Shown in pieces: positions 1 to 5,291 of a DNA stretch of 6,112 bases. The first letter of the stretch is position 1. The number at the start of each line of letters is the position of its first letter. The translations under genes and the position numbers were made by a program. The DNA comes from CAZQCJ01 sp964591885 (lineage in GTDB: Bacteria > Patescibacteriota > Microgenomatia > PFEM01 > JAPLYW01). The stretch spans positions 1-6,112 of the forward strand of contig CAZQCJ010000039.1 in assembly GCA_964591885.1 (NCBI GenBank), written 5' to 3'. The notes under the pieces are model-generated. The model made no database searches, had not been told where the DNA came from, and was given only the letters and a program-made list of their open reading frames with translations.

Positions 1-12
1 ATTTTATTGAGA

Positions 13-94
13 GCCGGAGTGGCGGAACTGGTAGACGCGCAGGATTTAGGATCCTGTGGGGCAACCCTTGGAGGTTCGAGTCCTCTCTCCGGCA
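13..94 (+). tRNA. tRNA-Leu, anticodon UAG
   Basis: This 82-nt class II tRNA decodes CUA and related CUN leucine codons. The 7-bp acceptor stem pairs 13-19 (GCCGGAG) with 87-93 (CTCCGGC), and A94 is the discriminator base usual for leucine tRNAs. The anticodon stem is 40-44 (CAGGA) with 52-56 (TCCTG), enclosing the loop TTTAGGA, so the anticodon is TAG at 47-49. A long variable arm with a GGG/CCC stem (about 57-69) and a T arm with loop TTCGAGT (75-81) complete the fold. The CCA tail is not encoded, so it must be added by tRNA nucleotidyltransferase. Its promoter lies before the window, and no clear terminator follows it. Confidence 0.97.
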
Positions 95-114
95 CTTACC
101 TTCATATAATCTTC

Positions 115-144
115 TTGACAAAGATTTCTCAAAGTTCCTAAATT
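115..144 (+). promoter_or_regulatory. sigma70-type promoter upstream of the miniprotein gene
   Basis: A perfect -35 hexamer TTGACA (115-120) is followed after 18 bp by TAAATT (139-144), which matches 4 of 6 bases of the -10 consensus. Transcription would start near 151, giving the 26-residue ORF a leader of about 60 nt. The leader holds the inverted repeat CTTAAT (165-170) / ATTAAG (181-186) with a 10-nt loop; this stem is AT-only and weak. The 18-bp spacer is the same as in the two other promoters proposed here. The call rests on sequence alone. Confidence 0.5.
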
Positions 145-194
145 AAACTCAATGGGAGTTGGAGCTTAATCATTATTTAAATTAAGTCTTAAGA

Positions 195-203
195 AAGGGG
201 TGA
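195..203 (+). promoter_or_regulatory. strong ribosome-binding site of the miniprotein
   Basis: AAGGGGTGA lies 8 nt before the ATG at 212 and is one base short of the full anti-SD complement AAGGAGGTGA. It is the best ribosome-binding site in the window, where most genes have none. It is the main reason for calling the very short ORF at 212-292 as real. Confidence 0.65.
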
Positions 204-211
204 GAGAATTT

Positions 212-292
212 ATGAACACCACCTTAACTGTCATTGTTATTGCCGTTATTATCATCGCTTTAATTTGGTATTACGCCAAAAAGAAAAAATAA
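212..292 (+). CDS. 26-residue single-span membrane miniprotein, function unknown
   Basis: This 26-codon ORF (ATG to TAA) encodes a short polar N-terminus (MNTT), an unbroken hydrophobic stretch of about 17-18 residues rich in Ile and Val (about residues 5-22, ending in LIWYYA), and a KKKK tail. By the positive-inside rule it should sit with its N-terminus outside and its lysines in the cytoplasm. There is no room for any other domain. Support comes from the near-perfect ribosome-binding site 8 nt upstream, a plausible promoter at 115-144, and a reading frame that is fully a membrane helix plus a basic anchor. It precedes an ABC exporter operon and could be a small accessory subunit or an independent membrane peptide. 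No family is recognised. Its length is below the usual gene-caller cut-off, so it would normally be missed. Confidence 0.6.
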   Translation: MNTTLTVIVIAVIIIALIWYYAKKKK

Positions 293-303
293 TACTTCTT
301 AAT

Positions 304-333
304 CTTTGGCCATTTCCCTAAAAGGCATTTTTT
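304..333 (+). terminator. possible weak intrinsic terminator after the miniprotein gene
   Basis: A T-run of six (328-333) follows a short imperfect hairpin. Either GCC (309-311) pairs with GGC (324-326), or CTTTGG (304-309) pairs with bulges to the CCC/TAAAAG segment at 316-324. The stem is short, so this is tentative, but its place between the miniprotein and the next promoter fits. Confidence 0.25.
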
Positions 334-341
334 GCTATAAT
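333..341 (+). promoter_or_regulatory. extended -10 promoter of the exporter operon
   Basis: TGCTATAAT combines a perfect -10 hexamer (336-341) with the TGn extension (333-335). Extended -10 promoters can work without a good -35, and none is visible at 17-18 bp spacing (ATTTCC/TTTCCC region at 312-318). Transcription would start near 348, leaving a leader of about 19 nt before the ATG at 367. The core TTTGCTA recurs just before the gene at 4090. Confidence 0.5.
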
Positions 342-366
342 AAGGCTTGTTTTGATTCAATCTCAA

Positions 367-1410
367 ATGAAAAAAATTATTGCTTTTGTCAAAAAACATA
401 AAATTCTCACTGCTTTTATCCTGGTCATTCTCCTTGTTGCTATTGGCTGGCCAACAACTAAAAAGGTTACCACCGGGCCTGAGGAAATCTACGAAACAGC
501 CAAAGTCCAAAAAGAAGACTTAATTGATTCAGTTTTTGCTTCAGGCACGCTTCAGGCCGAAAATCAAGTTGAACTAAAATTCCAAACTTCCGGTCTTTTA
601 ACCTGGGTAGGTGTCAAAGAGGGAGATCAGGTAAAAAAATGGCAAGCAATCGCTTCTTTAGATAAAAGAGAACTGGAGCAAAGTCTTTTAAAAACCCTGC
701 GAGATTATGCTAAAGAAAGGAATGATTTTGAAGAAAGCAGTCAGGTGACTTACAAAGATGAAATTATCACTGAAACTATTAAAAGAATTTTGGAGAAAAA
801 CCAATGGGACTTAGACAAAGCCGTTGCTGATGTGGAGATTAAAAATCTGGCCATTAAACTGGCAACTATTACTTCACCGATTGAAGGAATTGTCACTCAT
901 GCTGATGTTTCAGTAGCCGGCGTTAATATTACTCCGGCAACCGCTACTTTTACTATTGCTGACCCCAGCAAAATGAAATTTGTGGCCAATGTTGACGAAG
1001 CCGATATCGGGAAAGTTAAAGTCGGACAAAAAGTAATTCTTGTTTTGGATGCTTATTTTGACCAGGAAATCGAAGGTGAGGTAGCAAAAGTTAGTTTTGC
1101 TTCAGTAGCCACTAAGGGCGGCGGCACAGCTTATCCGATTGAAGTCTATCTGCCGGAAAACGAAGAACTGCAATTTAAAGTTGGCATGAATGGCGATTTG
1201 GAAATTGTCCTTTCCGAAATCAAAGAAGCTTTAAGCATTCCTAGTGAGGCTATTGCGGAAAAGAAAGATAAAAAATTTGTCCGGGGTATCAAAGGACGCC
1301 AAATCAAAGAAGTTGAAGTGGAAACCGGTCTGGCAACTGACATTAGAACACAAATTACCAAAGGCCTGAATGAAGGCGAAACGATTATTGTCCGCGACAA
1401 AATTAAATAA
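367..1410 (+). CDS. ABC exporter membrane-fusion adaptor (MacA/YknX/HlyD type)
   Basis: This 347-residue periplasmic-adaptor-like subunit links an ABC permease to substrates outside the membrane. A basic N-terminus (MKKIIAFVKKHK) leads into one membrane anchor (about 12-28), with no lipobox. Two half-lipoyl motifs follow (about 62-98, with VGVKEGDQVKKWQAIASLD; and 161-200, with ITSPIEGIVTHADVSVAG), separated by a short helical hairpin (about 100-160). A beta-barrel (about 203-283, VDEADIGKVKVGQKV) and a membrane-proximal domain (about 285-347, ending GLNEGETIIVRD) complete it. The hairpin, about 60 residues, is short compared with MacA, which suits a cell without an outer-membrane channel. 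ATG 367 is chosen because it starts at the usual MKK. An in-frame TTG at 352 would add five residues and has AAGG 6 nt upstream, but that AAGG would be cut off if transcription starts near 348. The ATPase gene begins one base after the stop. The substrate cannot be told from sequence. Confidence 0.9.
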   Translation: MKKIIAFVKKHKILTAFILVILLVAIGWPTTKKVTTGPEEIYETAKVQKEDLIDSVFASGTLQAENQVELKFQTSGLLTWVGVKEGDQVKKWQAIASLDKRELEQSLLKTLRDYAKERNDFEESSQVTYKDEIITETIKRILEKNQWDLDKAVADVEIKNLAIKLATITSPIEGIVTHADVSVAGVNITPATATFTIADPSKMKFVANVDEADIGKVKVGQKVILVLDAYFDQEIEGEVAKVSFASVATKGGGTAYPIEVYLPENEELQFKVGMNGDLEIVLSEIKEALSIPSEAIAEKKDKKFVRGIKGRQIKEVEVETGLATDIRTQITKGLNEGETIIVRDKIK

Positions 1411-1411
1411 A

Positions 1412-2086
1412 ATGCCTATCTTAGAGCTTCGAAATGTCAACAAAGCCTATCAGCTTGACTCACAAAATCTACTGGTCTTAAAAAATATTAATCTCAAGGT
1501 TAAAAAAGGCGATTTTATCGCCATTATGGGGCCTTCAGGTTCAGGCAAGTCAACCTTAATGCATATCATTGGCTGTTTAGACACTGCCTCCTCCGGTAAA
1601 GTTATTTTTGAGGAGCAAGATGTTTCTCAGCTTTCCGAAGCGGAATTAGCGCAAATCCGTAATCAAAAAGTCGGCTTTGTTTTTCAAACTTTCAATCTAA
1701 TTCCCAGGACTACAGCCCTGGCTAATGTTGAACTGCCTTTGATTTACAAAGGTTTGGAAGCAACAGAAAGAAAAAAACAGGCTCAAGAGGGTTTAGAAAA
1801 ATTTGGTTTAGCCTCAAGAATATATCATTTTCCCAATCAACTTTCCGGCGGCGAACAACAAAGAGTGGCTATTGTCAGGGCTTTAGCTACTCATCCACTG
1901 ATTATTCTTGCTGACGAACCAACCGGCAACTTAGATTCAAAAACCGGGGCGGAGATTATTAAAATTTTTCAGGATTTAAACAAAGCTGGCAACACCATTA
2001 TCCTGGTTACCCATGACCAAGATATCGCTAAACACGCCAAAAAAATTATCAGAATTCAAGATGGACAAATTACTGGAAACGTTTAA
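1412..2086 (+). CDS. ABC transporter ATP-binding protein (MacB/YknY/LolD family)
   Basis: This 224-residue cytoplasmic ATPase drives the exporter encoded with it. All motifs are intact: Walker A GPSGSGKST (40-48), Q-loop glutamine in FVFQTFNL (Q92), signature LSGGEQQRVAIVRAL (144-158), Walker B with catalytic glutamate LIILADEPTGNLD (163-175) and H-loop VTHD (H201). The length and the FQTFNLIPRTTALANVELPL segment are typical of the MacB/LolD/FtsE-like group, which works with FtsX-fold permeases. The start ATG at 1412 gives the family's usual MPILELRNVNKAY beginning; an earlier in-frame ATG at 1370 would lie inside the adaptor gene. No ribosome-binding site is present, and the start is one base after the adaptor's TAA, so translation probably depends on coupling. 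Its end overlaps the permease gene by 26 nt. The family is certain; the substrate is unknown. Confidence 0.95.
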   Translation: MPILELRNVNKAYQLDSQNLLVLKNINLKVKKGDFIAIMGPSGSGKSTLMHIIGCLDTASSGKVIFEEQDVSQLSEAELAQIRNQKVGFVFQTFNLIPRTTALANVELPLIYKGLEATERKKQAQEGLEKFGLASRIYHFPNQLSGGEQQRVAIVRALATHPLIILADEPTGNLDSKTGAEIIKIFQDLNKAGNTIILVTHDQDIAKHAKKIIRIQDGQITGNV

Positions 2087-3275
2087 ATTAGCCATCATCA
2101 CTTTACGAGCCAATAAGTTAAGGTCTCTACTAACAATGCTGGGTCTGATTATTGGTGTTTCTTCGGTTATTCTCCTGATTTCCATTGGCTCCGGCTTACA
2201 AGCTTATATTACTAGCCAGTTTCAGGATTTAGGGGCAAATTCTCTCTATATCATGCCCGGCAACCTTGAATTCCAAGCCGGTGGTGGCGGCTCAAGCGGC
2301 ACTCCCGGAGCCGGAGTAGGTACTTTAAAATTTACTTTGGCCCATTATCGCGAATTGATGCAAAAGGCAAACACTCTGCAGGCAGTCATGGGCTATTCTG
2401 AAAGCAATGGCACTGTTTCTTACGCCGGCAGGAATAAAACTATACAAGTGGCTGGCGTCGGCTACCAGTATCCGGAGATTCGCAACCAATATCCTACCCA
2501 AGGAACCTTTTTTAACTCTTCACAGCAAGAAGCCGGGAAAAAGGTTATTGCTTTGGGTAAAACCGTGGCTGATGAACTTTTTGGCAATGAAAATCCGGTT
2601 GGCAAAAGAGTAACTCTAGTTGACAATAAATTTACGGTTGTTGGAGTTTTAGAAGAAAAGGGCGCTTTTGGCGGAGTTGATATGGACAGCCAGGTCTTTA
2701 TCCCTTTTACCACAGCCATGACAACTTTTGATATGGATAAAGTTCAATATTTCTGGGTTCAAGCTAAAGACGATATCCCCATTGAGGAAGTTAAAGAAGA
2801 AATTGAAACAATTCTTCTAAGGACTTTAAAAGAGGACGATTTTTCGGTTTTAGACACCGGCAGTCTTATCTCGGTTGTGGCTCAGGTTTTGGGTGTTTTA
2901 ACCATCGCTTTAGCCGGTATTGCCGCTATTTCTTTGATTGTCGGCGGTATCGGCATTATGAATATCATGCTAGTTTCAGTTACAGAAAGAACCAAGGAAA
3001 TAGGCTTGAGAAAAGCTGTTGGCGCCACTCCTAAAATTATTATGGTCCAGTTTTTAATTGAATCAGTTGTTCTTTCGGTTTCCGGAGGAATCATCGGTAT
3101 TATTCTTGGTGCGGCCGGTTCTTTAGCTATGAGAAGTTTTCTCCCCACAACCGTCAGTTTCTGGTCTGTTCTTCTGGCTTTTTCAGTGTCAGTAATTATT
3201 GGTGTTATCTTTGGGGTTTTGCCAGCCGGAAGAGCGGCTAAGTTAAACCCAATTCAAGCTTTAAGATACGAATAA
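2061..3275 (+). CDS. ABC transporter permease (MacB/YknZ, FtsX fold)
   Basis: This 404-residue membrane subunit partners the ATPase and adaptor just upstream. The N-terminal pattern LRANKLRSLLTMLGLIIGV runs into TM1 (about 23-45). A large extracytoplasmic MacB_PCD-like domain follows (about 46-270), including a flexible Gly/Ser-rich loop (74-88, GGGGSSGTPGAGVG). The C-terminal FtsX domain holds TM2 (about 275-305), TM3 (about 328-357) and TM4 (about 367-388). Hallmarks are VTERTKEIGLRKAVGA (307-322), the coupling region facing the ATPase, and the terminal PAGRAAKLNPIQALRYE (388-404). ATG 2061 is preferred over the in-frame ATG 2013 because it matches the usual family start; this still overlaps the ATPase by 26 nt. 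MacB-type permeases transmit force rather than forming a channel, extruding peptides, toxins or drugs in known cases. No ribosome-binding site is visible. Confidence 0.94.
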   Translation: MDKLLETFKLAIITLRANKLRSLLTMLGLIIGVSSVILLISIGSGLQAYITSQFQDLGANSLYIMPGNLEFQAGGGGSSGTPGAGVGTLKFTLAHYRELMQKANTLQAVMGYSESNGTVSYAGRNKTIQVAGVGYQYPEIRNQYPTQGTFFNSSQQEAGKKVIALGKTVADELFGNENPVGKRVTLVDNKFTVVGVLEEKGAFGGVDMDSQVFIPFTTAMTTFDMDKVQYFWVQAKDDIPIEEVKEEIETILLRTLKEDDFSVLDTGSLISVVAQVLGVLTIALAGIAAISLIVGGIGIMNIMLVSVTERTKEIGLRKAVGATPKIIMVQFLIESVVLSVSGGIIGIILGAAGSLAMRSFLPTTVSFWSVLLAFSVSVIIGVIFGVLPAGRAAKLNPIQALRYE

Positions 3276-3302
3276 AAAAATCTGTTTTTTGTTTTACTTG
3301 AA

Positions 3303-4070
3303 ATGAAAATATTATTTTTAGGGACTTCAGCTGGTTGGCCTTTGCCACGTTTAGGCTGTCAATGTCCTCTCTGTCAATCCAAAGACCCCCGAGACAAAAG
3401 ACTCCGGCCGGCAGTTTTGATTAACGATTCTGTTCTGCTTGATGTCCCGCCTGACATCTATCATCAGCTTTCAAATCTTGTTCCCCAACCATCAGCTATC
3501 AGCCATTTGATTTTAACTCATGCCCACCCAGATCATATCTTAGGCTTTTATGATTTAAATCATCTTTACAACCGCCAGGAAAAAGAAATAAAAATCATTG
3601 CCACCCGTGAGGTTCTTAATAATTTAAAACAATTTTATCGTTACCCGCTTTATCCATTTAAACCGGAGATTGTTTCTCCTAAAGAGTTAATCCAAATTGA
3701 TCATCTAAAGACAACCCTTCTGCCGGTTCACCATAATCATTCGGCTTGCTATGCTATCAAAATAAAAGAGAGCAAAATTTTTATTTATATTCCCGACATC
3801 AAGCGTTTGCCTAAAAAAGAAAGAAGAGAATTTAAAGAAGCTTATCTTCTGGTTCTGGACGGTTCGTCATTAGGAGTTAAAGGACAAACAAGAAACCATC
3901 AATCAATCGAAGAGGGGATTAGATTAGCCAAAGAATTAAAACCTAAACTTTGTTATTTCACCCATATTGGTCACATTACCGGCACCTATAAAGAATTAGA
4001 AAAATATGTTCAAGAAAACGGTGGCAATAATTTCCACATTGCCTATGACGGTCTTGAATTAAACATCTAG
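3303..4070 (+). CDS. metallo-beta-lactamase-fold hydrolase, PhnP-like
   Basis: This 255-residue cytoplasmic enzyme is probably a metal-dependent phosphodiesterase. The metal ligands of the fold are all visible: HAHPDH (H73, H75, D77, H78), a His in PVHHNH (143-146), the bridging Asp in IPDIK (D165) and a late His in FTHIGH (H221). The N-terminus MKILFLGTSAGWPLPRLGC, with a CxCxxC set (C19, C21, C24), matches the PhnP subgroup, in which three cysteines and a histidine hold a structural zinc. H199 (RNHQS) fits another conserved position. PhnP of E. coli opens 5-phosphoribosyl 1,2-cyclic phosphate, but no phosphonate genes are seen here, so the real substrate is open; a nucleic-acid or cyclic-nucleotide phosphodiester is possible. 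The start ATG has no ribosome-binding site, and the 27-nt gap after the permease shows no convincing promoter, so it may be read from the exporter transcript. Confidence 0.85.
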   Translation: MKILFLGTSAGWPLPRLGCQCPLCQSKDPRDKRLRPAVLINDSVLLDVPPDIYHQLSNLVPQPSAISHLILTHAHPDHILGFYDLNHLYNRQEKEIKIIATREVLNNLKQFYRYPLYPFKPEIVSPKELIQIDHLKTTLLPVHHNHSACYAIKIKESKIFIYIPDIKRLPKKERREFKEAYLLVLDGSSLGVKGQTRNHQSIEEGIRLAKELKPKLCYFTHIGHITGTYKELEKYVQENGGNNFHIAYDGLELNI

Positions 4071-4083
4071 AGTTTGCTAAACT
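4054..4083 (+). promoter_or_regulatory. promoter of the secreted-protein gene, likely leaderless
   Basis: TTGAAT (4054-4059), an 18-bp spacer and TAAACT (4078-4083), with a TGC extension at 4075-4077, form a plausible promoter inside the last codons of the hydrolase gene and the gap after it. The -10 ends 6 nt before the GTG at 4090, so the mRNA would begin at or next to the start codon. The -10 also lies within a perfect inverted repeat, AGTTT-GCT-AAACT (4071-4083), which might be an operator or chance. Confidence 0.5.
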
Positions 4084-4089
4084 AAAGTT

Positions 4090-4896
4090 GTGAAACGCTC
4101 TCTGCCCGCTATCTTTATTTTTTCTCTTTGCTTTTTCTCCCTTTTCAGCTTTGCTTTTGCCCAAGAACTCAATTTTGACCGGGCTTACGGTGATTATGTT
4201 TATAATTACAATCTTTACCGTGAATCCTATAATACCTATCTCACGGCCAGAGAAACTTTTTTAAAATACAAAACCCTAACCAGCAAAAACGAAGCTTTGG
4301 GGAAAACAAAAGAAATGCTTCAAAAACAAGACGAAGTTATTAAGACTTACCTCACAGCCCTCAGGGTAAAATTAACGGAAAATCCAGGTCTTTCCAGTGA
4401 TGAGCAAAATATTCTTTTTTCAAATCTAGATAATGAAGTTCAATGGTTCCGCCAACACCAAGAAGAAATTAATCTTGCCAACACTTTGGAAGAAATAATC
4501 AGCCTGTCGGAAAAAAGCAAAGAGCAGTACCAAAAAACTGAAGTTTTAATCTACGAAACTTTGGGAGCTATTTTTACCAGTAAAGAAATATCATTACGGG
4601 AAGAAATAAGCCAAAAAATAAAAAGTTTAAAAGAAAAGATTGGGGAGATTCGACTGAAAGGGGACAAGAACACTTCCTTAGCCGAACACTGGCTGTTGGA
4701 GGCAGAAAACCGTCTCACTCAAAGCCAGGAAAAACAATTTGAAGCCCAGCAGAATTTAAGCAAGATTAAATCAAGCTTGAGTAAAACCAGAGTTTACAAT
4801 GAAGCCCAATCGAGCTTAGAAGAATCACATCAGCTTTTAAAAGAAGCTAATTCTTATCTCAAGGAAATTATTCGGGAGTTAAAATATGCCGATTGA
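4090..4896 (+). CDS. secreted coiled-coil protein, function unknown
   Basis: This 268-residue protein has a clear Sec signal peptide: MKRS, a hydrophobic core (about 5-20), and AFA at 22-24 before Q25, a type I cleavage site. The mature part is almost wholly predicted helix. A tyrosine-dense start (Y33, Y36, Y38, Y40, Y43, Y47, Y50) runs into TARETFLKYKTLTSKNEAL, and charged heptad-like helices rich in Lys, Glu and Gln follow (about 105-265). It lacks cysteines after the signal peptide, a second membrane span and any catalytic motif I can name. It resembles, from memory only, uncharacterised secreted helical proteins of Microgenomates genomes. The start is GTG, with no ribosome-binding site but a -10 box 6 nt away. 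Its last 11 nt overlap the next gene, so the two products probably act together at the cell surface. A structural or scaffolding role is a guess. Confidence 0.85.
   Translation: MKRSLPAIFIFSLCFFSLFSFAFAQELNFDRAYGDYVYNYNLYRESYNTYLTARETFLKYKTLTSKNEALGKTKEMLQKQDEVIKTYLTALRVKLTENPGLSSDEQNILFSNLDNEVQWFRQHQEEINLANTLEEIISLSEKSKEQYQKTEVLIYETLGAIFTSKEISLREEISQKIKSLKEKIGEIRLKGDKNTSLAEHWLLEAENRLTQSQEKQFEAQQNLSKIKSSLSKTRVYNEAQSSLEESHQLLKEANSYLKEIIRELKYAD
4874..4878 (+). promoter_or_regulatory. ribosome-binding site of the membrane partner gene
   Basis: GGGAG lies 7 nt before the ATG at 4886 and inside the end of the upstream coding region. It is one of only two good Shine-Dalgarno sites in the window. 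It supports ATG 4886 as the start and suggests internal initiation on the shared transcript. Confidence 0.55.
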
Positions 4897-5251
4897 ACAG
4901 GATTTCGAAAACCTGCCGCCAGCCGCAGAAAAATCATCTTTTTACAAGAAAAGACTAATTGCTTTTGTCTCCTTTTTCGGAACAGTTTTGATTTTGCTTT
5001 TGGCAGTAGCTGTTTTTACCAGTTTCAGCCAAAAAGAAAACGAGACAATGTCTTTAGAAGAACCAACCCCAACAGAAACAACGGAATTTAGAGAAGAATT
5101 AACCTCGCCTTCGCTTTATGCTACTGACTCGGCTCTTCTGAAAATTGAAGAGGAAGTAAAAAAACTTGAAGAAAAAATTCAGGGGACTGATTTAAAGGAA
5201 GCTTATTTAACCCCACCTCTTTTGGAAATGGGAATTGATTTTAAAGAATAG
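4886..5251 (+). CDS. small single-pass membrane protein, partner of the secreted helical protein
   Basis: This 121-residue protein of unknown function has a cytoplasmic N-terminal segment of about 20 residues (MPIEQDFENLPPAAEKSS), a basic flank (YKKR, 20-23) and one transmembrane helix (about 23-46). A Thr/Glu/Pro-rich linker follows (about 50-75, with EEPTPTETTEF), then a short charged helix (about 82-99, LLKIEEEVKKLEEKI) and the tail LTPPLLEMGIDFKE. The positive-inside rule puts the C-terminal part outside the cell, where it could meet the secreted coiled-coil protein encoded just before it. The genes overlap by 11 nt in different frames, and GGGAG precedes the start, so co-expression is likely. 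The defined tail after a low-complexity linker looks like a conserved docking segment; that is inference. No family is recognised. Confidence 0.82.
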   Translation: MPIEQDFENLPPAAEKSSFYKKRLIAFVSFFGTVLILLLAVAVFTSFSQKENETMSLEEPTPTETTEFREELTSPSLYATDSALLKIEEEVKKLEEKIQGTDLKEAYLTPPLLEMGIDFKE

Positions 5252-5255
5252 ATTC

Positions 5256-5285
5256 TTGATTTTGGTTTTTCTTCGGGCGTAAAAT
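5256..5285 (+). promoter_or_regulatory. rarA promoter, likely leaderless
   Basis: TTGATT (5256-5261), an 18-bp spacer and TAAAAT (5280-5285) form a good sigma70-type promoter in the 40-nt gap before rarA. The -10 ends 6 nt before the ATG at 5292, so transcription would start at or beside the A of the start codon. No Shine-Dalgarno sequence is present in the gap, which agrees with a leaderless mRNA. Confidence 0.55.
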
Positions 5286-5291
5286 TGTCTT

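Noticed and set aside
105..110. Perfect TATAAT just after the tRNA gene
   Set aside because: There is no -35 at the right distance (it would fall inside the tRNA) and no TGn extension, and AT-rich DNA yields such hexamers by chance. The TTGACA-18-TAAATT pair downstream is better.
271..510. Reverse-strand ORF of 79 codons over the adaptor gene start
   Set aside because: It runs antisense through the promoter and the conserved adaptor N-terminus, has low-complexity composition (Lys/Asn/Phe-rich) and no recognisable domain or ribosome-binding site. The other reverse-strand ORFs, such as 2462-2719 and 2882-3148, are likewise shadows of conserved genes.
3276..3302. A-run and T-run between the permease and the hydrolase as a terminator or promoter
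   Set aside because: AAAAAA/TTTTTT can pair but has no G-C pairs, so it would not make a stable terminator. No TANNNT box sits at the right distance from ATG 3303.
4894..4896. UGA read as Gly or Trp (alternative genetic code)
   Set aside because: Read-through of this UGA would only add unrelated out-of-frame residues over a well-formed membrane protein gene with its own ribosome-binding site. Trp is encoded by TGG throughout, and no in-frame TGA was seen within the conserved genes.
5244..5257. Inverted repeat AAGAAT-AG-ATTCTT at the stop codon of the gene ending at 5251, as a terminator
   Set aside because: The stem is AT-rich, only 5 bp with a 4-nt loop, and lacks a following T-tract of useful length. 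It also overlaps the -35 box proposed for rarA.
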